A DNA stretch of 64,000 nt from Pedobacter sp. B4-66 (GCF_018492665.1 NZ_JAFVME010000003.1:1-64000), one strand, 5' to 3'; shown: positions 53,696 to 63,184, numbered from the stretch's first letter. Numbers and translations are program-made. Notes: generated by a model from the sequence alone, not told the origin.

Positions 53696-54514
53696 CTACT
53701 TACGGAATTCGATTTCATATATGTGTTCCCACATTTTACCGGTTATGTAAACTTTGTTTGCCTTGGCATCATAAGCAATGCCATTCATTTCTACCCCATT
53801 AGGGTTGGTATGTTTTTCTGTAGTGTAAACACTTGTCAAATCCAATCTGCCTACAACTTTACCGGTCGAAGGATCAATTTTAATTATTGAATTTGCGAGC
53901 CATATATTAGCATAAATATAACCATCAATAAATTCCAGCTCATTTAGCATATCTACTGACTCACCATATTTAGTAACATTTAAGGTTTTAACAGGCTTTA
54001 AGTTATCAGGACTAAGATAGGTTAACTGACTAGTACCATCACTCATAATAAGATACTTGCCGTCATTAGTTAAGCCCCAACCCTGAAGGTTAGAGTAATT
54101 AAATTCACGTAATTTTTTAAAGGTTTTAGCATCGTAAACAAAACCAACCTGGTTTTTATAAGTAAGCTGATATAAAAGGCCATTTAATATAGTGATACCT
54201 TCGCCAAAGTATTTGGTTTTATCCAACTCTACTAAAGTCTCCATTTTACCGGTTTTCAAATCCACCTTCCCAATTAGTGATTTCGAATCCTTAAATTCTT
54301 CTGGTGAGCCGGTACTTTCAATCAGGTCTCCATTATGTACAATTAAACCCTCAATAAATAGTGTTTTGTCGTGAGGTAACACATTTTTTACTTTAAAATC
54401 AATGTTCTCAATCGTGTCATTTGAGGCGGAGTTAGTTTCATTTACTTTGGTATTGTTTTGACAGCTTTGAAGTAATACCAATAAAGCAAAAGGCAATAAA
54501 TAGGTTTTTTTCAT
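53696..54514 (-). CDS. Glutaminyl-peptide cyclotransferase, lipoprotein
   Basis: This 272-residue lipoprotein (signal ending LLQSC) is a beta-propeller glutamine cyclotransferase. Conserved motifs are FIEGLIVHNGDLIESTG, KYFGEGITILNGLLYQLTY and NLQGWGLTNDGKYLIMSDG with the catalytic Glu and Trp residues, then LNELEFIDGYIYANIW and NGIAYD. It converts N-terminal glutamine of exported proteins or peptides into pyroglutamate. Many secreted proteins of Bacteroidota begin with Gln after signal cleavage, as do several here. It is divergent from the large haem protein gene. Confidence 0.92.
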   Translation of the reverse strand: MKKTYLLPFALLVLLQSCQNNTKVNETNSASNDTIENIDFKVKNVLPHDKTLFIEGLIVHNGDLIESTGSPEEFKDSKSLIGKVDLKTGKMETLVELDKTKYFGEGITILNGLLYQLTYKNQVGFVYDAKTFKKLREFNYSNLQGWGLTNDGKYLIMSDGTSQLTYLSPDNLKPVKTLNVTKYGESVDMLNELEFIDGYIYANIWLANSIIKIDPSTGKVVGRLDLTSVYTTEKHTNPNGVEMNGIAYDAKANKVYITGKMWEHIYEIEFRK

Positions 54515-54551
54515 TCTTTAGATTAATATTTAGGTAATTGCTAGGGAATAA

Positions 54552-54601
54552 TCAAGTGTAATTTTCACTCGAAGATAAAACTACTCAATAATACTTGAGT
54601 A
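54552..54601. promoter_or_regulatory. Two related inverted repeats between divergent genes
   Basis: TCAAGTG (54552-54558) with CACTCGA (54566-54572), and TACTCAA (54582-54588) with TTGAGTA (54595-54601), share an ACTCRA half-site. Their centres are about 30 bp apart on the same helix face. They lie between the cyclotransferase and haem-protein starts and may be operators for one regulator. Confidence 0.35.
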
Positions 54602-54680
54602 CTTTAATTCACCAGTATATTTTTTTAGTCGTCTTTGCTAAATGGATTTATAATTGTAATTTGATGGAAACTAAACACAA

Positions 54681-57600
54681 ATGAAATTGAAACAGAGCAT
54701 TTTGATGCTTTGCTTTCTGCTTACTTCCTACGGCTGTAATATGTCTAAAAAGACAAGTCAGGGAACAACGAAGGGAATGACCGACCCAGAGCCAAAGCAG
54801 TTTGCAGAGCATATTCGTACGACCGAATTCCAGACACCCGAACAAGAACAAGCCGGATTTAAACTGCCCCCAGGATTTGAAATAACACTTTTTGCTTCTG
54901 AACCTGACATTGGTAAACCCATAAATATGGAATTTGATGAAAAGGGGAGGTTATGGGTAACACAGTCTTCAGAGTACCCAATGGCAGCTGCTCCTAAAAA
55001 AGGCCATGATAAGATAACCATAATTGAAGATACTGATGGAGATGGTAAAGGAGATAAGTTTACTCCCTTTGCACAAGATTTGAATATACCAATAGGTATA
55101 ATACCTTCAAAAAAAGGTGCTATTGCATTTAGTATTCCCAATGTTTATCAGTTTACTGATACTGATGGCGATTGGAAATCTGATGAAAAAAAGGTACTTC
55201 TTGGCGAGTTTGGTCATCAGGATACCCATGGGATGGTCAATAACTTTATTAGAGGTTTTGACGGCTGGATATATGCTTGTCATGGTTTTACAAATACTTC
55301 AACAATTGCCGGTACTGATGGCGATTCTATAACCATGGTTTCCGGTAACACGTTCCGTTTTAAATCTGACGGAAGCAGGGTAGAGCAAACTTCGTATGGA
55401 CGTGTTAATCCTTTTGGATATACATTTGATGAGTGGGGTTATCTTTATTCTGTCGATTGCCATTCAAAGCCTATTTACCAGTTAATAAGAGGTGCCGAAT
55501 ATCCTCATTTTGGTAAAAAATCTCCTGCAATGGGCTTCGCTCCTGAAATGATGAGTTATGAATTAGGCTCTACGGCTCTTTCTGGATTGGTTTATTACTC
55601 TGGAGAACAATTTCCTGAAGAATATAGAAACAGCTTTTACTCGGGAGATGTGGTTACCTGCAGAATCAACAGAAATACAATGTCGTTTACTGGTTCATCA
55701 CCAGAAGCCAAGAGGCAGGAAGACTTTCTAATCAGCGCCGATCCATGGTTTAGACCAGTCAACATTAAGACTGGGCCTGATGGGGCATTATATATTGCGG
55801 ATTTTTATAACCGTATAATAGGCCATTATGAAGTGCCTTTAGATCACCCTTTGCGCGATCGTCAAAGCGGAAGGATTTGGAAGATTACCTATAAAGGCGA
55901 TAAAAAGCATAAGGACAATAAACCTAGAGATTGGTCGAAAGCTAGCATCAATGAGCTCATTAAGAATTTAAATCATCCTCAACTTAATTTAAGGATGATG
56001 ATTGCCAATCAAATTGTTGAGGGATATGGTACTAAGGCTGTTGATCCGTTAATCAGCAAGCTTAAATCATCAAAAACTGATTCTAAAACTTATGTTCAGG
56101 CTCTGTGGGCACTGTTGCGTTTAAAAGCTTTAAGTGCTGAAATGTTAGATAAAGCGCTTAATCATAAAGAGGCTGTGATTAGAGTACATGCCTTTAGGAT
56201 ACTTACAGAGCAAGCTGTTGTTTCATCAAAACAGCAGGATATTGCTCTAAAAGCACTAAAGGATACCAGTATTCATGTACAGCGCATTGCAGCTGAGGTT
56301 TTGGGTAAGTATCCAAAAATAGCAGTTGTGAAAGCTTTGGTAGCACTGCATACTGGGGCAGCTGAGCAGGATAGTCATTTAAAGTACACTGCTTTGTTAG
56401 CCATTAGAGAGAATCTGAAGAATGCTGAGGTTATGAAAAGTGTAAATGCTCAGAACTGGGATGAAGAGCAATTAAAAGTGTTGATCAAGGTGATAAGAGA
56501 TGTGCCATCTAAAGAGGCCGCATTGTTTGCAATGAAATATTTGCAAAATCATGATTTATCTAATGCGGAATTGCTTTCGAGTTTAGAATTTATAGGCCGT
56601 TATCTGGATGTTACGAACTTAAAGCAACCGATAGATTTTATTCAGAAAAAGTTTGCCGGTAACCTGGATGTTCAGTACATGTTGTTTAATACTATGCAAC
56701 AAGGCTTACAACAGCGAGGAGGAACAACATTGGTGGCTCCAATGAAAAATTGGGGTATTAGCTTAGCTGAGCAATCACTGAAAAATATCTCAGCAACTGC
56801 CAACATGTGGAGCAATAAACCTTTGGAACAAACAGGTGAGCCAATAAATCCTTGGTCTACCAGGGATGGTGCTATTGTTGCCGAAATCCCCGCTCTTAAA
56901 ATGATTTGGAGCGAAATAAAATGGTATCCTCCAACCGGTATATTGGTTTCTCCGGATTTTGTTTTGCCATCATCACTAGAGTTGAGCGTATTTGATAATG
57001 ATGTACACAATACAGAATCTAAAGTTGGGGTTTCGAAAAATACAGTTCGGATTCGTTTGGCTAAATCTAAGAAGGTAGTGGCCTCTTATCGTGCAGTGTT
57101 TAAAACCAAAATGGAGAATAAAGACCTCATGAATGTTATAAAATTTGACCTGAAGGCATATGAAGGGCAAAAGGCCTTTATTGAAGTTGTAGATAGCACT
57201 AAAACAGGATCAGTTGGTATTGGAGGTATAAAGCCTGCAGTTCTGCAAATCCCTGATAAAGGGCCTGCAGAAAATGCATCTCGTTATACCCTCGCTGCTG
57301 AGATTGTTAATGCATATAAGGTAAAGGGTCTTGAACCTGAAATGAAAAAGTTGTTTACAGCTGATTGGGCTGATTACAAAACAAGGGCTGCAGCGGCAAT
57401 GGCTTTGATGACGCTAAATCCGGCAAAGAACAAAGCATTGATTTCTGATGTGTTTTTAAGCCTGGACGAAAGCCAGCTTATGAAAGAAAAAATAGCCCAG
57501 GCAATAGCACAAGATGATTCTGAAGATAAATATGCTTTATTGCAGAAAGGATTTGAAGGAAGCCAACGTAATTTACAAGTGGTAATAGCAGGTTTGCTGG

Positions 57601-58229
57601 TTAATTCAGAAAAGGGAGTTGGTTATCTGTTAGAATCAGTTAAACAAGGCGATGTGAAGTTTGATCTGCTGTCTGAATTATCAGTAAAAGAACGATTGGC
57701 GGCAAATATAAGTGCTAAACAGCAGCAACAATTGGATCAAATGAGCTTAGGGCAAGCATCAGAAAGTGAGGCCAGAAAGGCATTAATTCTTGCAAGGTTA
57801 GCCGATTTTGATCCTGCTTCTGTTTCTGTTGAATCTGGCAAAGCAATGTTTACGCAAAACTGTAGCATGTGTCATCAGATTAAAGGAAATGGAGGTATGA
57901 TTGGGCCTCAGCTTGATGGTATTGGTAACTGGGGGCAAAAGGCATTAACTGAAAAGGTTTTAGACCCAAATCGTAATATTTCGCAAGCATTTAGAACCTA
58001 TAATATTGTGCTAAAAAATGGAAAGGTACTAACAGGTTTGTATCGTAGAGAGGAAGGTGAAGTATTGGTATTTGCTAATCCTGGTGGACAGGAGTTTTCT
58101 GTTCCTAAGAATGAAATTAAAGAAAGAAAGCCTTCTAAATATACACTGATGCCAGATCAGTTCAGTAAAACCATATCTAAGAAAGAATTTGATGCATTGC
58201 TTAAGTACTTGCTTAGCGTAAAAGAATAA
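54681..58229 (+). CDS. PVC-type haem-binding protein: propeller dehydrogenase, HEAT repeats and cytochrome c domain
   Basis: This 1182-residue lipoprotein (signal ending TSYGC) begins with a beta-propeller of the membrane-bound dehydrogenase type (about 50-400; FKLPPGFEITLFASEPDIGKP, DGDGKGDKFTPFA, RVNPFGYTFDEWG, TGPDGALYIADFYNRIIGHYE). A long alpha-helical HEAT-like region follows (about 420-640), then further domains, and it ends in a c-type haem domain with CSMCH near residues 1061-1065 and a GGMIGPQLDGIG stretch. It probably oxidises a sugar or alcohol in the envelope and passes electrons on. The FG-GAP gene follows 39 bp later in the same operon. Confidence 0.88.
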   Translation: MKLKQSILMLCFLLTSYGCNMSKKTSQGTTKGMTDPEPKQFAEHIRTTEFQTPEQEQAGFKLPPGFEITLFASEPDIGKPINMEFDEKGRLWVTQSSEYPMAAAPKKGHDKITIIEDTDGDGKGDKFTPFAQDLNIPIGIIPSKKGAIAFSIPNVYQFTDTDGDWKSDEKKVLLGEFGHQDTHGMVNNFIRGFDGWIYACHGFTNTSTIAGTDGDSITMVSGNTFRFKSDGSRVEQTSYGRVNPFGYTFDEWGYLYSVDCHSKPIYQLIRGAEYPHFGKKSPAMGFAPEMMSYELGSTALSGLVYYSGEQFPEEYRNSFYSGDVVTCRINRNTMSFTGSSPEAKRQEDFLISADPWFRPVNIKTGPDGALYIADFYNRIIGHYEVPLDHPLRDRQSGRIWKITYKGDKKHKDNKPRDWSKASINELIKNLNHPQLNLRMMIANQIVEGYGTKAVDPLISKLKSSKTDSKTYVQALWALLRLKALSAEMLDKALNHKEAVIRVHAFRILTEQAVVSSKQQDIALKALKDTSIHVQRIAAEVLGKYPKIAVVKALVALHTGAAEQDSHLKYTALLAIRENLKNAEVMKSVNAQNWDEEQLKVLIKVIRDVPSKEAALFAMKYLQNHDLSNAELLSSLEFIGRYLDVTNLKQPIDFIQKKFAGNLDVQYMLFNTMQQGLQQRGGTTLVAPMKNWGISLAEQSLKNISATANMWSNKPLEQTGEPINPWSTRDGAIVAEIPALKMIWSEIKWYPPTGILVSPDFVLPSSLELSVFDNDVHNTESKVGVSKNTVRIRLAKSKKVVASYRAVFKTKMENKDLMNVIKFDLKAYEGQKAFIEVVDSTKTGSVGIGGIKPAVLQIPDKGPAENASRYTLAAEIVNAYKVKGLEPEMKKLFTADWADYKTRAAAAMALMTLNPAKNKALISDVFLSLDESQLMKEKIAQAIAQDDSEDKYALLQKGFEGSQRNLQVVIAGLLVNSEKGVGYLLESVKQGDVKFDLLSELSVKERLAANISAKQQQQLDQMSLGQASESEARKALILARLADFDPASVSVESGKAMFTQNCSMCHQIKGNGGMIGPQLDGIGNWGQKALTEKVLDPNRNISQAFRTYNIVLKNGKVLTGLYRREEGEVLVFANPGGQEFSVPKNEIKERKPSKYTLMPDQFSKTISKKEFDALLKYLLSVKE

Positions 58230-58268
58230 AGACCAAATATTAAATTATCCATCTTAAACATATAAAAA

Positions 58269-59459
58269 ATGAAGAATATTAATAAATCCCTAATAGCATG
58301 TTTGCTCGCCGGAATCGGATTGTTTGGCAATGATGCAATTGCACAGGTAAAGAATAAGAAAACTAAAGAAATACACTTTAAGAAACACGTTCTATTGGAT
58401 GAGTTTGTTACTGAAGGAGCTACAGTAGGTGATATAAACAAGGATGGTAAACTTGATATCATTGCAGGTCCTTACTGGTTTCAGGCTCCTGATTGGAAAC
58501 GACACGAGATTGATGCCCCTAAAAAGTTTGACTGGAGAACTTCCTATAGTAATTCATTTCTTCATCATGCAATGGATATAAATCAGGATGGCTGGTTGGA
58601 TGTTATTCGCATAGATTTTCCGGGAGAAGCTGCAGTATGGTACGAAAATCCGAAGAATAAAGAAGGCCATTGGAAAATGCGCACATTATATTCATCAGTA
58701 GGAAATGAGTCACCAGCTTTTGTAGATGTTGATGGTGATGGGAGAACTGATTTGTTGTGTGCCGACACTAAGGGGGATAGGGTGGTTTGGTTAAAGGCTC
58801 CTGTTTTAAAAGGAGATACAACATGGACCGCTCATGTAATTAGTGATGTAAAGGACAGAGGTACGCATCAATTTACACATGGTTTGGGTTATGCTGATAT
58901 CAATAAAGATGGTCGTGCAGATGTATTTATTAGAAGTGGTTGGTGGGAAGCACCGGTAGATCGTACTCAAACTAACTGGACATGGCATCCTGCTAATTTC
59001 GGTGACGAATGTTCTCAAATGTATGCTATGGATTTAGATGGCGATGGCGATATGGATGTTGTGAGTGCTTCAGCACATAATTATGGAATTTGGTGGCATG
59101 AACAAGTAAAAGACGCACAGGGAAATGTGGAGTGGAAGCGTCATGAGATTTCTAAGGAATTTTCGCAAACACACGGCCTTGCAATGGTGGACATAAATAA
59201 AGATGGGCATCCAGACTTGGTAACCGGTAAGCGTTTCTATGCACATAATGGTCATGATCCGGGTGAAGAAGAGCCTGCTGTTATTTATTGGTTTGAGTTT
59301 AAACCAGGTAAAGTTCCAACCTGGATACCTCATCTGATTGATGACAATTCCGGGATAGGTTTACAGGTTACAACAAAAGATGTAAATAAAGATAAGCTGA
59401 TTGATATTGTTATTGGAAATAAAAAAGGTGTGTTTTATTTCGAACAGTTAAAGAAGTAA
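58269..59459 (+). CDS. Secreted FG-GAP/VCBS-repeat protein
   Basis: This 396-residue protein has a signal peptide (about 1-25, AIAQ) and five to seven FG-GAP/VCBS repeats with calcium motifs DINKDGKLD, DINQDGWLD, DVDGDGRTD, DINKDGRAD, DLDGDGDMD, DINKDGHPD, and a final DVNKDKLID in which the glycine is lost. Between repeats run WFQAPDWKRHEI and WWEAPVDRT modules characteristic of a beta-propeller. It likely serves as binding partner or accessory of the preceding haem protein, with which it forms an operon. Confidence 0.85.
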   Translation: MKNINKSLIACLLAGIGLFGNDAIAQVKNKKTKEIHFKKHVLLDEFVTEGATVGDINKDGKLDIIAGPYWFQAPDWKRHEIDAPKKFDWRTSYSNSFLHHAMDINQDGWLDVIRIDFPGEAAVWYENPKNKEGHWKMRTLYSSVGNESPAFVDVDGDGRTDLLCADTKGDRVVWLKAPVLKGDTTWTAHVISDVKDRGTHQFTHGLGYADINKDGRADVFIRSGWWEAPVDRTQTNWTWHPANFGDECSQMYAMDLDGDGDMDVVSASAHNYGIWWHEQVKDAQGNVEWKRHEISKEFSQTHGLAMVDINKDGHPDLVTGKRFYAHNGHDPGEEEPAVIYWFEFKPGKVPTWIPHLIDDNSGIGLQVTTKDVNKDKLIDIVIGNKKGVFYFEQLKK

Positions 59460-59531
59460 TATGTTTTAGCAAAGATGCAGTGCAGTTTGTGGAGTTTTTT
59501 TGTATATTTATGATAACCAAATATTTAAATA

Positions 59532-60308
59532 ATGAAAAAGCAATTAACGCTCCTAATTGTTGCTGCATCTCTATTGATGGTGACATGCAGAAAGAAATCA
59601 GGATCTGATGAGCCTGAGGTAAAACCTGTTAAATTATTATCAAGGATAATAGAGGTAAGTGGATTTCCAACGCCAACCACAAAATTCACAACATTTACTT
59701 ACGATGATAAAAAAAGGATAAGTACAATAAAAACTGGAAGTTCTAGCACTACTACCTACACCTATCACGGGAATGATTTATTCAGTATAGAAACAAGATT
59801 TGGAGATAAAAAAAATGTAGCAGAAGTTACATACGAAAATGGTAGGCCGGCAAGTGTAGCTTACAAATATTATACAAATGGGGATTTAAAAATACAAAGA
59901 AAAAAAGGGTTCATTTATACAGGCGATATGATTACTGAATCACATGTGAATGAGTCTGGTACGGTAATGCAAAAAATATTCAATAGATATTCAGGTGGTA
60001 ATGTCGTAAGGAATGATAGCCAGACTGGTGATCTTATAACGCAAGATCTTACTTATGGAACCAAGAAAAGTATTTATTATAACTCGAGATTAAAGTATAA
60101 CATAAGCATTGAAGGATTCGATAGGTTCTCAGCTAATGATTTACTTTCTTCAGTTAGAAAGTATGACAACGGGGAGGAACTTCACCAAAAAAACACCTTT
60201 ACTTACGATGACGATGGCTTTCCTGTAACTTTGTTAACAGAATATACTCTTAAATCTGGCCCTAGTGGAGGAACCTTTAGATTTACTTATGAGTATCAAA
60301 TGTATTAA
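59532..60308 (+). CDS. Lipoprotein with repeated beta-strand motifs, hypothetical
   Basis: This 258-residue lipoprotein has a signal ending LMVTC followed by RKKSGSDEPE. The mature part is a chain of beta-hairpin motifs of FTYDDKKRISTIKTG type (near residues 53, 73, 95, 224 and at the C-terminal FRFTYEYQMY), resembling RHS/YD-like or DUF4595 proteins. No catalytic residues are seen; it may be a surface binding protein. The GH8 gene begins four bases after its stop, so they are one operon and it may help hold the GH8 substrate. Confidence 0.72.
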   Translation: MKKQLTLLIVAASLLMVTCRKKSGSDEPEVKPVKLLSRIIEVSGFPTPTTKFTTFTYDDKKRISTIKTGSSSTTTYTYHGNDLFSIETRFGDKKNVAEVTYENGRPASVAYKYYTNGDLKIQRKKGFIYTGDMITESHVNESGTVMQKIFNRYSGGNVVRNDSQTGDLITQDLTYGTKKSIYYNSRLKYNISIEGFDRFSANDLLSSVRKYDNGEELHQKNTFTYDDDGFPVTLLTEYTLKSGPSGGTFRFTYEYQMY

Positions 60309-60312
60309 TTAA

Positions 60313-61542
60313 ATGAAAATACTGCTCTTCGTTTTACCTTTGTTTTTGTTCGGTCGTTCCCTTTGTAAAGGAAGTACTTTGAATGACAAAAGGCCTTTTC
60401 CTCAACATGCTGTTTATGTGAAAGGTACCATCAAACCAAACCACAAAACGCAGTCTCAATTGGATACCGAAGTGGTTTTTGTGTATGAACGCTGGAAGAA
60501 AAACTATCTTACAGAAGATATTGGCGAAAAGGGACAGTATTATATCAAATACCAGCCAAAAGGAGCCGTTACCTGTTCAGAAGCTCATGGATATGGTATG
60601 GTAACATTTGCTTACATGGCGGGACAGGATACCAAAGCTAAAGACTATTTTGATGGTATGTTTTACTTTTTTAAAGAACACCCGAGTAGTGGTAATTCCA
60701 AATTAATGAATTGGCAGCAAGCCATAAAGGATGGTAAAGTAGTATCTGTTGGCGGAAGCTGTGCAACTGATGGAGATATGGATATTGCTTATGCCTTGTT
60801 ACTAGCTGATAAACAGTGGGGAAGCAAAGGTAAAATAGACTATAAAGCAGAGGCTGTTTCGATTATCAATGCATTAAAGGAGTCCACTGTACACTCAAAA
60901 TATAAAACTTTAAAAATGGGCGACTGGGCCAGGAGTGAAGGAGCAAGAGGCACCGATGGTACCAGACCTTCTGATTTTATGTTACAGCACCTTAAATCTT
61001 ATAAAAAAGCTACAGGAGATGTAATTTGGGATGCTGTAGCGAAAAACTCATACAGTATTGTCAATCATATTTTTACTGATTTTAGCCCTAAAACAGGGCT
61101 GCTTCCTGATTTTGCAGAGTATAAAGATGGAAAATTTGTCCCAGCAATTGGTAAATTACTTGAAGCCCCAACTGATGGTTGTTATTCCTATAATGCCGCC
61201 AGAGCCCCTTGGAGGTTAGCTACTGATTATTTAACAACCGGTGATGTAAGTATAAAAACACAACTTACAGCTTTAAATTCCTGGATAAGAACTGAAACAT
61301 CCGACGATCCTAATAACATTCGTTCGGGTTACTATCTGGACGGAAAAGTAATGGATGGCAGAGGTTATCAGGACCTTACCTATCAATCTCCATTTATGGT
61401 TAGTGCGATGATAGATGCAAAAAATCAGCAATGGTTAAACAAACTGTGGGACAACGCAGTAAAGAACAATAAAAGCTATTTTGGCGATTCCATTACGATG
61501 CTATGTATGATTACTGCCTCCGGGAATTGGTGGATGCCATAA
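60313..61542 (+). CDS. Glycoside hydrolase family 8 enzyme (endoglucanase/xylanase type), secreted
   Basis: This 409-residue protein has a signal peptide (about 1-20). The GH8 catalytic motif CSEAHGYGMV places the proton donor at Glu90, and SCATDGDMDIAYAL has the conserved Asp153 and Asp155. GH8 enzymes cut beta-1,4 bonds in cellulose, xylan, chitosan or barley glucan; which one cannot be read here. Length is typical. It follows the beta-repeat lipoprotein by four bases. Confidence 0.9.
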   Translation: MKILLFVLPLFLFGRSLCKGSTLNDKRPFPQHAVYVKGTIKPNHKTQSQLDTEVVFVYERWKKNYLTEDIGEKGQYYIKYQPKGAVTCSEAHGYGMVTFAYMAGQDTKAKDYFDGMFYFFKEHPSSGNSKLMNWQQAIKDGKVVSVGGSCATDGDMDIAYALLLADKQWGSKGKIDYKAEAVSIINALKESTVHSKYKTLKMGDWARSEGARGTDGTRPSDFMLQHLKSYKKATGDVIWDAVAKNSYSIVNHIFTDFSPKTGLLPDFAEYKDGKFVPAIGKLLEAPTDGCYSYNAARAPWRLATDYLTTGDVSIKTQLTALNSWIRTETSDDPNNIRSGYYLDGKVMDGRGYQDLTYQSPFMVSAMIDAKNQQWLNKLWDNAVKNNKSYFGDSITMLCMITASGNWWMP

Positions 61543-61614
61543 TTGTTTGTAAGTTTTTCTCAGTTTCTGCAACTTATTGAGAAATTGAAGAAATATGTAT
61601 TTAATTATTAATCT

Positions 61615-62091
61615 ATGGATGAGCAGCCCTTTTTAGTACTGATTCAGGAACATCAGGGTATTATCCATAAGATTTGCAGATTATACCGCGACAGTAAGGA
61701 AGATCGGGAAGATCTTTTTCAGGAAATCACCTATCAACTATGGAAGTCTTTCTCCTCATTTAAAGGCGAAGCTAAGGTAAGTACATGGATGTACCGCATT
61801 GCGCTCAATACTGCTATTGCCTCATTTCGTAAAAAAACACCTGATGTTGAATACCATCCTATATTACCGGATTTACCCGATGATGAGGTAGATGAGGATT
61901 ATGCAGTTCGACAAAAAAGCTTATTTGCAACCTTAAAACAACTTAATGAAAGTGAAAGAGCCATTATTGCCCTTTATCTTGATGATCTTAGTTATAAGCA
62001 AATTGCTGAAATAATTGGCATAAATGAGAACAACCTGGGGGTTAAACTCAATCGTATAAAAATAAAAATTCAAAAACTTTTAATCAGATAA
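61615..62091 (+). CDS. ECF-type RNA polymerase sigma factor
   Basis: This 158-residue sigma factor has region 2 (about 8-75; DREDLFQEITYQLWKSF and STWMYRIALNTAIASFRK) and region 4 (about 105-155; LNESERAIIALYLDDLSYKQIAEIIGINENNLGVKLNRIKIKIQKLL), with no region 3, as in ECF factors. The next gene starts two bases after its stop and encodes a membrane protein, the expected position of an anti-sigma factor. Its target promoters are unknown. Confidence 0.93.
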   Translation: MDEQPFLVLIQEHQGIIHKICRLYRDSKEDREDLFQEITYQLWKSFSSFKGEAKVSTWMYRIALNTAIASFRKKTPDVEYHPILPDLPDDEVDEDYAVRQKSLFATLKQLNESERAIIALYLDDLSYKQIAEIIGINENNLGVKLNRIKIKIQKLLIR

Positions 62092-62093
62092 TT

Positions 62094-62654
62094 ATGGAAC
62101 CTGATCAACTTAAATTAGCGTGGAATACTATACAAACGCCTGTTAAAACGAATAAAGAATTGAGCTCAATGCTTATCGAAAGTAAGCATCCGGTGCTTAA
62201 GGATATTAGAAAACAATTTACAATAGAGATAATTGGATGGTCGGTATTTTTGCTTTGCTATTATACAATGTTTGATGGCGATCAAAAGCCTGTTGCTATT
62301 AATGTATTATTAGTAGTATCTATGCTTTTTGCGCTTATTCATAATATTTTGGGCTATAATTTTTCCAAATATCTTATTAATGGTGATACGATTAAGCTGT
62401 CATTAGAAAGATACTTATCTAAAATTAAAGTTTATGCGGCAATCTCCATCTCTTCCAGAGTTGTGCTTATTACTGGTTTTCTAGTCTTTTTTACTTATAA
62501 TATAAACTTTACAACAAGCAAATATGTTTTGTTGGCTGGAGTTATCGCAGTATCCTTAGTGCAGTTGCGTTGGTTATTCGTTTTATGGTCAAAGCGACTT
62601 AAAGTACTAGGCAAGACAATTAAAGAATTTAGTTTGGAAAATGAGAACCAGTAA
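62094..62654 (+). CDS. Four-helix membrane protein, candidate anti-sigma partner
   Basis: This 186-residue protein has a cytoplasmic N-terminal segment of about 45 residues (with LKLAWNTIQTP), then four membrane helices (about 46-62, 69-88, 120-138 and 143-165) and a charged C-terminal tail. It is encoded two bases after the ECF sigma factor and surely co-expressed with it. The N-terminal part could bind the sigma factor, though it lacks the zinc motif HxxxCxxC of classical anti-sigmas. I recognise no named family. Confidence 0.7.
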   Translation: MEPDQLKLAWNTIQTPVKTNKELSSMLIESKHPVLKDIRKQFTIEIIGWSVFLLCYYTMFDGDQKPVAINVLLVVSMLFALIHNILGYNFSKYLINGDTIKLSLERYLSKIKVYAAISISSRVVLITGFLVFFTYNINFTTSKYVLLAGVIAVSLVQLRWLFVLWSKRLKVLGKTIKEFSLENENQ

Positions 62655-62683
62655 CTCACATTTGATCTACTTAAATATATAGT

Positions 62684-63046
62684 ATGTACGTGTTTCTTGA
62701 TTGGTTTTTTACAATATTACACTTAATAATTATTGGATTTAATCTATTAGGCTGGATTTGGAGGAAAACTAGAAAGCTTCATTTTGCTTGTGTGCTGCTA
62801 ACAGCCGGTTCTTGGCTAATATTGGGTATTTGGTTTGGACTTGGCTATTGTCCAATAACCGATTGGCAGTGGCAAATTAAAGAAAAACTTGGCGCAACTA
62901 ATCTGCCGAATTCCTTTATAAAGTACTTCGTCGATAATGTAACTGGGGGAGATGTGTCTTCTATATTTGTTGATATTGCTACTGCCTCATGTTTTATCTC
63001 AGCATTGTGCTTATCAGTCTATTTAAATTTCATTAAAAAGAAATAG
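62684..63046 (+). CDS. DUF2784 family membrane protein
   Basis: This 120-residue protein has three membrane helices (about 6-25, 37-55 and 95-115). The segment GYCPITDWQWQIKEKLG matches the DUF2784 signature, in which a Cys-Pro-hydrophobic-Thr/Thr-Trp motif is followed by a Leu/Lys segment. Function is unknown. It starts 29 bp after the four-helix protein and is probably the last gene of the sigma-factor operon. Confidence 0.85.
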   Translation: MYVFLDWFFTILHLIIIGFNLLGWIWRKTRKLHFACVLLTAGSWLILGIWFGLGYCPITDWQWQIKEKLGATNLPNSFIKYFVDNVTGGDVSSIFVDIATASCFISALCLSVYLNFIKKK

Positions 63047-63139
63047 ACACTTATTTGAGTAGGGAGGGGCTACTTAAAGTCTTACTAATAACAGACTCTA
63101 TTGACACTTAGTAGAAAGTCTGCTTTGATAAAAGTCTAA

Positions 63140-63184
63140 CAGACTCTGACCTGAGTCTGAGTTGAGTCTGAGTTGAGTCTGACA
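63140..63184. repeat. Tandem 11-bp repeats next to an inverted copy
   Basis: TGAGTCTGAGT recurs at 63152 and 63163, with a partial third copy at 63174. CAGACTC at 63140-63146 pairs with GAGTCTG at 63153-63159 as a hairpin with 6-nt loop. Related AAGTCT and AGACTC words occur back to about 63078. The rest of the gap 63047-63283 holds only the cold-shock terminator. Confidence 0.6.

Noticed and set aside
61556-61584. TTTCTCA/TGAGAAA inverted repeat before the sigma factor
   Set aside because: Arms of seven AT-rich bases 15 apart are common by chance here, and no second copy supports a regulator site.
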